In this document: positions 17,501-23,049 of the stretch, piece after piece
Layout: the number at the start of each line of letters is the position of its first letter
Numbering within the stretch: the stretch's first letter is position 1
NCBI GenBank assembly: GCA_002327305.1
Contig: DCUZ01000116.1
Coordinates: 1-23,049 of the forward strand
DNA length: 23,049 nt
Reading direction: 5' to 3'
From: Holophagales bacterium UBA2201
GTDB taxonomy: Bacteria > Acidobacteriota > Thermoanaerobaculia > UBA2201
Notes under the pieces: generated by a model
What the model saw: only the letters and a program-made list of their open reading frames with translations
Told to the model about the DNA's origin: nothing
Database searches by the model: none
Made by a program: the position numbers and the translations under genes

Positions 17501-19561
17501 GTTGGTGGGGCCGCCGCTGATGGCGGCCGGGTAGGGGCCGCCGGTGGTGGAGTAGTACACCGCGTTGGTGGGCGCCCCGCCGGTGTCGATGATGGAGCCG
17601 CTCACCGTGGAGAAGCAGGAATAATTCAAACTGTTCAGGTATCCCGTGGGCCCCGGGGTGCAGGCGGAGAACTTGTAGGGGCGGATCCAGGAGGCATCGT
17701 CCAGGGTGTCGTTGCGGGCGTACTGGGTGTTGGACCAGAGGGTGCAGCCGTCCTCCGGGTCGGGGGCGAAGCCGCTGTAGTCGCCCCAGCGGTAGACGCC
17801 GCCCTGGCTGACCCCGGAGTTGTACTGCACCTCGCCGTCCTTGGCGGTGAGGACCGAGCCCCAGACCCCGCCCTCGCTCCCGGCCACGGCGCCGCTGACG
17901 CGGATGGAGTTGGTCTGGGAGGCCTTGGAGAAGGCGAGGCCGAAGTCATAGTTCTTGTCGCTGGCGACGGAGGGCATCCAGAGGTAGTTGCCCGTTTCGC
18001 TCACCGTGCCGTTGCTGTGGGTCGTCGGGGTGCCGCCGCTGACGTTGATCTTGGCCCACTGGATGGCGGAGCCTCCCCCCCCCGTGGCGCTGCGCGTGGT
18101 GTAGAGGAAGTCGCCGCGCTGTTCGGTGTCCTGCCACTGGCGGAAGAAGCAGTCGATCGGCGTGCTCGTGATGTAGGTGCCGTTCGGATTGGAGCAGTCG
18201 CTGACGGCCAGAATCGCGCTCCCGTAGGCCGCGGGATTGTTGGAGGTGGAGGGGAGGGGCCACCGGTAGAGCTGCAGGGCCGCGCTGGTCCAGTTGGTGA
18301 GGGCCAGGTGCGTCCCGGTGTAGGTGGGCGTCTGTCCCTGCTTGCACCCCACCAAAGTGGCCGGCCAGGGGGTCCGGAGGGGGCTGGCGAAGGAATACTC
18401 GCGGACGGTCGGGGCGGTGCCGTTGTAAAGATTGGACTTGCTCAGGGCCGCCGCCGCCCCGTATCCGGTGCCGAACCAGTTGTGCCCGATGATGAGGGCG
18501 TCCGAACTGACGCCGATCTTGGGGTAGTCCGCGATGCCGGTGCCGGCGGGGTCCCACTCGTACTTCCAGAAGTTGGCGGTGGAGGTGGGGTTGGTGCCGC
18601 TCTTGGAGACCGCGATGCAGATGCGCGAGTCGGTGGCGCCGGAGTTGACCCAGAGGGCGACGAGGATGTACCGGGGATCGGTCGGGTCCGGGCACGAGCC
18701 GCCGTTGAATTCATCGTAGAAGACCTGCGGGTCGCAGACGTTGCCGGACCCGCAGTTGGTCAGCCCGGAAAACAGGGTGGTCATGTTGAAGGAGGCCGCC
18801 TGGGTTCCCGTCCCCTTGTTGTAGACCGCGAAATAGGAGTTGTAGCCGCCGATGACATAGTCCTTGCCCACGGTGAGCGAGACGTCGGGCGGTCCGCCGT
18901 TGGGGGAGGAGGCGGGGTAGCTCCGCCAGCCGGCCGCGAAGGGGCCGAGGGCCCGCGTGGCGGCCCCGTCAATGAACTCGGAGATGGGGAGCAGGGAGGA
19001 AAGGGGGGTCGAGGGGGAGGCAAGGTCCACATCGGGGCCGACATCGTCCCCGCGGAAGCCGGCCGGTAAATCCAATCCCATCTCCCGGAGGGCGTCCTTG
19101 GCCTGCTGGATCCATTCCGGCCACGGCTCGGTCCGCCGCATGTTGAGGGGGATGGAGGGGTCCAGTTCAGAAACGTCCGGGCCGCCGTCCGGGGCGACCT
19201 CGACGGTGTCGTAGAAGGTCATTCCCTCGCCGGGCGCCGGGCGCTCCGGATCGAACACCGCCTCGGGCCGGAACTCCGGCATGCCGGGCTCGGAGGGAAC
19301 GGTGGGTTTGGGCTTCTCGGGCCGGGCATGAGGTTTCACGCCCAGTTTTCTTTCATCCTGGATCGCCGCGGGGGCCACGGCCGGCGCCTCCAGGGGCGCC
19401 TGCGAGGCGGCAACCCGCGACGCGGAGGAGACGGCCTTCTGCAACGGGCCCGCCGTCGGGACATCCGACGGCGTGCTCCGCGTGGTGGAGCAGGCCGCGG
19501 TGGCCAACACGAGCGCGAACAGGATGAATAGCGCGCTGACTGATTTCCGATGGACTTTCAT
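14540..19561 (-). CDS. giant multidomain surface lipoprotein (1,673 residues)
   Basis: A type II signal sequence ends in the lipobox TAAC with C24 as the lipidation site. Residues 25-215 are a Pro/Ala-rich, probably extended stalk. Residues ~220-635 contain repeating strand-rich blocks (YVIGGYNSYFAVYN, DPQVFYDEFNG, RWGDYSGFAPDPEDG) that look like a beta-propeller. A carboxypeptidase-regulatory-like module follows (~640-735), then two modules with a C-N/D-x-D-x-G-E pattern and secretion-type beta folds (~736-840 and ~1050-1180). Each of these is followed by a jelly-roll, MAM/choice-of-anchor-like region (~865-1040, 1185-1385). The C-terminus has fibronectin-like and Ig/PKD-like modules (~1395-1660). 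About three dozen cysteines imply disulfides outside the cytoplasm. No catalytic motif is recognised; adhesion or glycan/protein binding is the likely role. It is a single-gene unit, with its own promoter and terminator. Domain names are judged from pattern, not from a profile search. Confidence 0.85.
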   Translation of the reverse strand: MKVHRKSVSALFILFALVLATAACSTTRSTPSDVPTAGPLQKAVSSASRVAASQAPLEAPAVAPAAIQDERKLGVKPHARPEKPKPTVPSEPGMPEFRPEAVFDPERPAPGEGMTFYDTVEVAPDGGPDVSELDPSIPLNMRRTEPWPEWIQQAKDALREMGLDLPAGFRGDDVGPDVDLASPSTPLSSLLPISEFIDGAATRALGPFAAGWRSYPASSPNGGPPDVSLTVGKDYVIGGYNSYFAVYNKGTGTQAASFNMTTLFSGLTNCGSGNVCDPQVFYDEFNGGSCPDPTDPRYILVALWVNSGATDSRICIAVSKSGTNPTSTANFWKYEWDPAGTGIADYPKIGVSSDALIIGHNWFGTGYGAAAALSKSNLYNGTAPTVREYSFASPLRTPWPATLVGCKQGQTPTYTGTHLALTNWTSAALQLYRWPLPSTSNNPAAYGSAILAVSDCSNPNGTYITSTPIDCFFRQWQDTEQRGDFLYTTRSATGGGGSAIQWAKINVSGGTPTTHSNGTVSETGNYLWMPSVASDKNYDFGLAFSKASQTNSIRVSGAVAGSEGGVWGSVLTAKDGEVQYNSGVSQGGVYRWGDYSGFAPDPEDGCTLWSNTQYARNDTLDDASWIRPYKFSACTPGPTGYLNSLNYSCFSTVSGSIIDTGGAPTNAVYYSTTGGPYPAAISGGPTNYTVAPVTIAQLGAADGDQVWLTFTGSDAAPHESSRAVVGCDASVCVTAVDDLKGGCDNDAYMDRGETINIFVAFTNNESFALPTGFTADLRVDPAFPDANIVIVKGRAEWAALDVGETAYPQGMPFQVRNTGGTNIRTVNFEVYNIRAVDDSWTSTCATGAKFTKIANANDQLGTPYTGFPESYDGSTFPPTNWTQLDVVGTALNWVRATNTVHPAGFGTHSGAGLAYANCYSVPTNGDAVRLQRSADTNTSSDSQVAVQFWMFHDTQYSSYLDSIQLQACTAGANCSNNANWSSFGPAFIRTDLGGGANRTWQLHSVDGSAVAGNQAAVRVGLLATTQYGNDLHIDDVNFAPLNRVADSNTCSGAPDIVLASNYQGPGYGYFLYDTQCNSSGYPDAGETGTLFVYLANVGNETAYGVTATLSCPSCPPGVTICNNTATYGDIPYGSGYVYAAADNGFRVAIPTGLAAGTELPWVVTVNATNPYTTTLNIPTAPYYQSRSGTPTLVDNGDPWGYSIADYFGTAPASDGTTGRYGFSNRWTTTSGVVRAAMSDIDGNGYAARLTGKSSSSPQSMAHTFSTAGVTTDISVYWLMDYAAPSTALLFFEWDNNDGNGWRNFISGGTGLPGGGQVSPYWVTYGHFSLYWQIYNSTGTGYGVAAANACLNNPNFQVRFRCTYSAYTNSSWNIDPFWMDLTRWVNEATSCTGVCLGPEAPVITEVRDVNPCVMDGVKVYFDKGLGTASTNLRRDGGNVVTGYTSGSVHAPGDTASHSYVIRAVNPSGLTDSASMSGADAAGTGTPTITCSPGSCTHTTSVLLSTQAGFSGYQWYRNASPIGGATSATYNATQSGNYTVDYKIGACTNPSAATAVTIGGASPIPGSVFNTNSLRVSKSGASLLIDWGPPGGSCTVTNYGIYRGTLGTWYDHTQIDCDDAGGDTQEIVGMPAGNAYFLVVPFNASAEGSYGLATGGERPRGLATCTGAGDLTACN

Positions 19562-19565
19562 GCAA

Positions 19566-19634
19566 CCCTCCTTACGAAGTTCTGTACCGATGGGAATACA
19601 CCGGTAGTTTAGAAGAAAAATTCGGCGATGTCAA
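19566..19634 (-). promoter_or_regulatory. sigma70-type promoter and strong Shine-Dalgarno for the giant lipoprotein
   Basis: On the minus strand a perfect TTGACA (19629-19634) is followed by a 17-bp spacer and TAAACT (19606-19611, 4 of 6 matches). The predicted transcript would have a leader of about 40 bases. It contains AAGGAGGG (19566-19573), four bases from the ATG at 19561. This is the strongest expression signal in the window and contrasts with the leaderless-looking promoters at 2481 and 14438. Confidence 0.8.
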
Positions 19635-19789
19635 GCGACATAGTACCATTCATAGAAAAGCGATGCAAACGGCGTGCCAGTAATATCCAGTCCGCCAAGA
19701 CATTTATTGTCAGTCCTTAGCAATATTGGCCCCGAAAATGGACACGGAGGCCCTGGTTCATTTCGTTACGCTTTGGGAAACGCGGCGCC

Positions 19790-21175
19790 CTATTCGAGGG
19801 GTTTGAGGGGCTCGAAGCGGGCGGTGAAGTGCCTCAACCGTTCGGGGGCCCAGGCCAACCGATAGCCGGGGAGGCGGGAGCGGTTCCGTACCACCTCCCC
19901 CGCCGCCTCGGCCGCGTAGGCCAGGTGGTCGTTGGTGTACACCCGCCTCGGCACCGCCAGCCGGACCAGTTCCATGGGGGGGTACTTCACCTTGCCCGTC
20001 TTCGGGTCGGTGGAGGCGAACATGACCGAGCCGATCTCCACCCCCCGCACCCCCCCTTCGAGGTAGAGGGCCACGGCCAGCGCCTGGGCCGGGAGTTGCT
20101 CCTGCTTGACGCCGGGGAGCATCCGCAGGGCGTCCAGATAGACGGCGTGCCCCCCCGTGGGCTCCAGGATGGCGGCCCCCTGCTCCTTGAGCCGCTCGCC
20201 GAAGAGGGCGACCTGCTCGATGCGGAACCGCAGGTATTCCTCCTCCTGCGCCTCCTTCAGCCCCACGGCCACGGCCTCCAGGTCGCGCCCGGAGAGGCCG
20301 CCGTAGGTGAGGAACCCTTCCTTTAATATAAGGGTGTTCTTGACCGAATCATAGACCTCCGGGCTGTTGAGCCCGATGAACCCCCCGATGTTGGCCAGGC
20401 CGTCCTTCTTGGCCGAGAAGGTGCACCCGTCGGCGTAGGAGAACATCTCGCGCCCGATCCTGGCCACCGCCACGTCACCGTACCCCTCCTCCCTCAACTT
20501 GATGAAATAGGCGTTCTCCGCGTACCGGCAGGCGTCCAGGAAGAGGGGCAGGCCGTGCTTGCGGCAGATCGCCGAGACCTGGAAGATGTTGTCCATGGCC
20601 ACCGGCTGGCCGCCGCCGGTGTTGTTGGTCACAGTGATCATGCCAAACGGAATCTGGTCGGCCTGGTCCTTGAGCAGCGCCTCGACCCGCGCCAGATCAA
20701 TATTGCCCTTGAACGGATGGAGCGTGGCGGGCTGCAGGCCCTCGGGGATCACCAGGTCCAGCGCTTGCACGCCCAGGTATTCAAGGTTGGCGCGGGTGGT
20801 GTCAAAGTGGCAGTTGTTGGGCACAACATCCCCCTTTTTGCACACCGCCGTGAACAGCACTTTTTCGGCGGCTCGGCCCTGGTGTGTCGGCACAAAAAAC
20901 GCCATGTCGGTGATGTCCTGAATGACTTTTTCAAGCCGGTAAAAGCTGCGCGCGCCGGCATAACTCTCATCGCCTTCCATGATGGCGCCCCACTGTTTTG
21001 AGGACATGGCGCCGGTGCCGGAGTCGGTCAGCCAGTCGATCAGCACGTCTTCTGCGTGTAACTTGAACACGTTGAGCTTGGCGGCTTCGAGCAGCGCCTC
21101 ACGCTCGGCGCGCGTGGTCATGCGGATGGGTTCGACACTTTTGATGCGAAACGGCTCGATCAAGGTTTTGGGCAT
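19790..21175 (-). CDS. tnaA: tryptophanase (PLP-dependent beta-eliminating lyase)
   Basis: The 461-residue enzyme would split L-tryptophan into indole, pyruvate and ammonia in the cytoplasm, using pyridoxal phosphate. It has full family length: EPFRIK at 7-12, LTDSGTG at 49-55, PTHQGR at 96-101, FLDACRYAENAYFIK near 212-226, the PLP lysine in SAKKDG (K257) and RRVYT at 410-414. Tyrosine phenol-lyase is the close alternative, but VEIG (379-382) lacks the Arg that recognises phenol in that enzyme, and LRHFTARF (447-454) keeps the His typical of tryptophanase where the phenol-lyase has Phe. AAGGAAA upstream supports the start. Codon use changes sharply near residue 190: before it Phe is mostly TTT (6 of 9) and Lys mixed (6 AAA, 5 AAG); after it Phe is all TTC (13 of 13) and Lys almost all AAG (12 of 13). 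The gene may be a join of two homologues. Confidence 0.85.
   Translation of the reverse strand: MPKTLIEPFRIKSVEPIRMTTRAEREALLEAAKLNVFKLHAEDVLIDWLTDSGTGAMSSKQWGAIMEGDESYAGARSFYRLEKVIQDITDMAFFVPTHQGRAAEKVLFTAVCKKGDVVPNNCHFDTTRANLEYLGVQALDLVIPEGLQPATLHPFKGNIDLARVEALLKDQADQIPFGMITVTNNTGGGQPVAMDNIFQVSAICRKHGLPLFLDACRYAENAYFIKLREEGYGDVAVARIGREMFSYADGCTFSAKKDGLANIGGFIGLNSPEVYDSVKNTLILKEGFLTYGGLSGRDLEAVAVGLKEAQEEEYLRFRIEQVALFGERLKEQGAAILEPTGGHAVYLDALRMLPGVKQEQLPAQALAVALYLEGGVRGVEIGSVMFASTDPKTGKVKYPPMELVRLAVPRRVYTNDHLAYAAEAAGEVVRNRSRLPGYRLAWAPERLRHFTARFEPLKPLE
20584..20647. other. composition switch point inside tnaA (possible chimeric joint)
   Basis: This interval encodes residues ~177-198, including the conserved TVTNNTGGGQPVAMDN. 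The last TTT-type Phe codon of the right-hand style is at residue 177 and the first TTC of the left-hand style at 198. Everything to the left has the high-GC style of the main locus and everything to the right a betaproteobacterial style. A joint within a conserved stretch would keep the frame open, whether made by an assembler or by homologous recombination. Confidence 0.6.
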
Positions 21176-21181
21176 GGGGTG

Positions 21182-21188
21182 TTTCCTT
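21182..21188 (-). promoter_or_regulatory. Shine-Dalgarno AAGGAAA for tnaA
   Basis: On the minus strand AAGGAAA ends six bases before the ATG at 21175 and supports that start codon. I do not see a TnaC-like leader peptide or a convincing -35/-10 pair in the roughly 100 bases upstream. Confidence 0.5.
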
Positions 21189-21300
21189 GCAGGATTTCAA
21201 AAGAAACTGAAGGTAGCACTGCCAACGGAATCGTGGTGTCGGTTATTTCCAACAGGGGCATCCGTTACCAGCCGAGCACATTCTGTGCTTTGAGGATGCC

Positions 21301-21406
21301 GTAGCCCGGATGAAGCGCAGCGCAATCCGGGGGATTCCCAAAGCCGACCCGCGTTTGCGTTCAACGCGCAAGTCCAAAAAGCCACCCGGATTGGCATCCG
21401 GGCTAC
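21301..21406. repeat. REP-like bipartite inverted repeat
   Basis: GTAGCCCGGATG at 21301-21312 is the exact reverse complement of 21395-21406, and CAATCCGGG at 21323-21331 is the exact reverse complement of 21385-21393. The arms enclose about 53 bases. Repeats beginning GTAGCCCGGATG are common between genes in beta- and gammaproteobacteria and form extragenic palindromes that can fold in RNA or DNA. Its presence supports a proteobacterial origin for this end of the window. Confidence 0.8.
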
Positions 21407-21507
21407 AGGCTGCCGGCAAAATAAAATTGTCTATCCGTCACGCAGAGCACGCCCGGAAGCGGCTGACTGAAGCGCTGCAGAACCATTGATCTCGATTTTA
21501 AAAAATC

Positions 21508-21843
21508 ATGACAAAAGACATTACAGAGTCAGACTGGAAACTTTTTCGAAAGCTGCACCCAATAGCGGTAGAACGCTTCTGCCAGCAAATACTCAACGAA
21601 CTTGAAGCGGTCAGCGCCGATGATTCAAAAAGTTGTCATCAGCGCTACCTCGACATTTTCAAACTCGTCGCGCGCAGGGACAAAGAGCTTGCAACTGCAT
21701 TTGACGACCTGCGCCGTTCAACCGCGTTGATGCAGATTATTGCGGTCTACGGTCGAGGCCTATTGACCGATGATGAGTTGAACGGCTTTAGCCCAGCGCT
21801 TGTCCATGTTGTTAGAGCGTTGACCCACGCGCGTCACCCCTGA
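21508..21843 (+). CDS. conserved small hypothetical protein (111 residues)
   Basis: The product is a soluble, mostly helical-looking protein of unknown function. It contains SDWKLFRKLHPIAVERFCQ (8-26), a central HQRYLDIFKLVARRDKELATAFDDLRRSTAL and a C-terminal LLTDDELNGFSP. This pattern resembles small hypothetical proteins I associate with proteobacteria, where charged helices and an RRSTAL segment recur; no function is known to me. There is no signal peptide or membrane segment. Codon use is like the neighbouring parC and unlike the left part of the window. No Shine-Dalgarno sequence is obvious before the ATG, but the region is AT-rich. It converges on parC with about 100 bp between the stops, where I see no terminator. 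Confidence 0.7.
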   Translation: MTKDITESDWKLFRKLHPIAVERFCQQILNELEAVSADDSKSCHQRYLDIFKLVARRDKELATAFDDLRRSTALMQIIAVYGRGLLTDDELNGFSPALVHVVRALTHARHP

Positions 21844-21945
21844 TGGACCTATCGCCACCCACGGTAAGGTAGCCCACGCGCCCGCCGGCCCACAGTGCAC
21901 AGTCATCAACAAGATGACGCGCGCTTCCGAAGGGTCGTGCCGCCC

Positions 21946-23049
21946 CTATTCCACCCGCGTGATCGACACCGGCTTGAAACCCAGGTCGGCCACCTTGCCC
22001 TTGCGCGCCCGGGCCGCGCGCGCGTTGTTGAGGCTGCGGATTTCCAGCGTCTCTTCGCGCGCCTTGCCACCGCGGCCAATGCCTTCGATGCGCACGCTGC
22101 GGGTGTAGGCGGCGGCGCCGGCCAGCGTGTCTTTGGCCTCCAGGTCCAGCAGCATCAGGCCACGGCCGCCGTTGCTCATCGCCTTGAGTTCACTGATCTC
22201 GAAGGTCAGAATGCGCCCACCCGTGGACGCGCAAGCCACATGGGTGGCGGGCGCTACCGCGGTGGCGGCATTGGCCACCAGCGAAGGTGGGCACAGGGTT
22301 TCGCCCTCGTTCACGGTGACAAAGGCCTTGCCCGCCTTTTGGCGCGAGACCATGTTGGCCACCGTGGCGGTAAAGCCATAAGCGCCTGTGCTGCTCAGCA
22401 ACAGCGTAGCCTCCATCGGTCCGGCAAAGTAAGCCAGCAACTGGGTACCCGCCTCCAGCTCGATCAGACTGGTGATGGGCTGGCCGTCGCCCCTGCCGCC
22501 GGGCAGCAGCGCCACCGCCACCGAATACACCCGGCCGTTGGAACCGAAGGCCAGCAAGGTGTCGACGCTGCGGCACTCGAAGGTGCCATACAACGCATCA
22601 CCCGCCTTGAACGCGTACTCGGGTGCGGCGGAGCCGCTGAGGCGGTCGCGCGCCCAGCCCTTTTGTGTGCGCACCCAGCCTTTTTGGCTCACCACCACGG
22701 TCACGGGTTCGTCCACCACCTTGACTTCGAGCACCACTTTTTTCTCGGCCTGGATCAGGGTGCGACGGGCGTCGGCAAAGGTCTTGGCGTCGGCCTCGAT
22801 TTCCTTCACCATCAGGCGGCGCAGCGCGGCCGGGCTGCCCAGAATTTCTTCGAGCTTGTTTTGTTCCTCTCGCAAACCGGCCAGTTCCTGCTCGATCTTG
22901 ATGGCCTCCAGCCGGGCCAATTGGCGTAAGCGGATTTCAAGAATGTCCTCGGCCTGCCGTTCCGACAAGTTGAAGCGTGCGATCAAGGCCGCCTTGGGTT
23001 CGTCGGCCTGGCGGATGATGGCGATCACCTCGTCGATGTTGAGCAGCAC
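21946..23049 (-). CDS. parC: DNA topoisomerase IV subunit A, C-terminal part (5' end cut by window)
   Basis: The frame is open to the right edge, so the visible 367 residues are the C-terminal part of a longer protein. They start with VLLNIDEVIAIIRQADEPK, then FNLSERQAEDILEIRLRQLARLE, the end of the breakage-reunion domain and its coiled-coil of GyrA/ParC. The rest is the beta-pinwheel DNA-wrapping domain, with repeated blades such as SQKGWVRTQKGWARD and GSNGRVYSVAVALLPGGRGDGQP. The GRGDGQP loop and the tail ending VADLGFKPVSITRVE match the ParC type of beta- and gammaproteobacteria rather than GyrA; no GyrA-box is seen. Topoisomerase IV unlinks daughter chromosomes. The active-site tyrosine lies outside the window. 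As a core gene it is the best taxonomic marker here and points to a betaproteobacterium. Confidence 0.85.
   Translation of the reverse strand: MLLNIDEVIAIIRQADEPKAALIARFNLSERQAEDILEIRLRQLARLEAIKIEQELAGLREEQNKLEEILGSPAALRRLMVKEIEADAKTFADARRTLIQAEKKVVLEVKVVDEPVTVVVSQKGWVRTQKGWARDRLSGSAAPEYAFKAGDALYGTFECRSVDTLLAFGSNGRVYSVAVALLPGGRGDGQPITSLIELEAGTQLLAYFAGPMEATLLLSSTGAYGFTATVANMVSRQKAGKAFVTVNEGETLCPPSLVANAATAVAPATHVACASTGGRILTFEISELKAMSNGGRGLMLLDLEAKDTLAGAAAYTRSVRIEGIGRGGKAREETLEIRSLNNARAARARKGKVADLGFKPVSITRVE

Larger units (their letters stand above)
21176..21507. other. 332-bp intergenic region, divergent between tnaA and a small ORF
   Basis: This is the only gene-free stretch longer than 300 bases. 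It holds the tnaA ribosome site at its left end and a REP-like inverted repeat near the middle (21301-21406). The final ~25 bases before 21508 are AT-rich and probably carry the start region of the small ORF, but no clear promoter hexamers are evident. No convincing coding frame or RNA gene is seen. Confidence 0.6.

Noticed and set aside
15776..19069. A 1,097-residue open frame on the plus strand, opposite the giant lipoprotein.
   Set aside because: Its translation is low-complexity Gly/Val/Ala/Arg-rich with no recognisable motif. The minus-strand frame has a signal peptide, promoter, ribosome site and terminator. Long antisense frames are expected in GC-rich genes.
19562..19789. Possible small gene, regulatory RNA or tnaA terminator in the gap between the lipoprotein and tnaA.
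   Set aside because: Apart from the lipoprotein promoter and ribosome site, only weak, short inverted repeats and no convincing frame were seen.
19790..21175. Tyrosine phenol-lyase as the identity of the beta-eliminating lyase.
   Set aside because: The phenol-binding Arg is replaced (VEIG) and the tryptophanase-type His is present (LRHFTARF).

Overview
The window is a high-GC bacterial fragment made of two parts that look as if they come from different organisms. Positions 1 to about 20,600 use strongly GC-rich codons. They carry a TMTC-like membrane/TPR protein, a fused transporter-like/spermidine-synthase protein, secreted sulfatase-fold proteins with TPR tails and a giant multidomain lipoprotein. 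That gene set would fit an Acidobacteriota-type or similar high-GC environmental Gram-negative; this is inferred from gene style, not from a marker gene. From about 20,650 to the right edge the codon use is more relaxed, and the content (front half of a tryptophanase gene, a REP-like palindrome, a small conserved ORF, the end of parC) looks betaproteobacterial (Burkholderiales-like). The switch falls inside one intact tryptophanase reading frame, so an assembly chimera or a recombination joint must be considered before the two halves are read as neighbours.

Layout. The left edge cuts a plus-strand TMTC-like protein with about eight TPR repeats (1-1433). It is followed closely by a zinc-ribbon SAM methyltransferase (1438-2463). 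Next come a secreted protein of unknown function (2493-4052), which has its own TATAAT box placed so that its mRNA could be leaderless, and a 952-residue fused membrane/spermidine-synthase protein (4049-6907) that overlaps it by 4 bp and contains an 18-base C run. Converging on these is a minus-strand operon of four tandem paralogues (14429 down to 6948). Each is an exported alkaline-phosphatase-superfamily (sulfatase-fold) domain followed by a TPR tail. All four have threonine where classical sulfatases carry the formylglycine cysteine. Upstream of the operon, also on the minus strand, lies a 1,673-residue lipoprotein gene (19561 down to 14540), with a clear promoter at one end and a UUCG-tetraloop terminator at the other.

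The right-hand part holds tnaA (21175 down to 19790), a 332-bp gap with a REP-like inverted repeat, a 111-residue hypothetical ORF and the 3' end of parC, which is cut by the right edge.

How the genes may work together: the four sulfatase-TPR proteins, the TMTC-like protein and the giant lipoprotein are all predicted to sit in the envelope or be exported, and the methyltransferase resembles those of glycan clusters. The reasonable inference is a cell-surface or glycan-processing locus. The most distinctive element is the four-copy array of threonine-type sulfatase-fold/TPR proteins. No RNA genes, CRISPR arrays or insertion sequences were seen.
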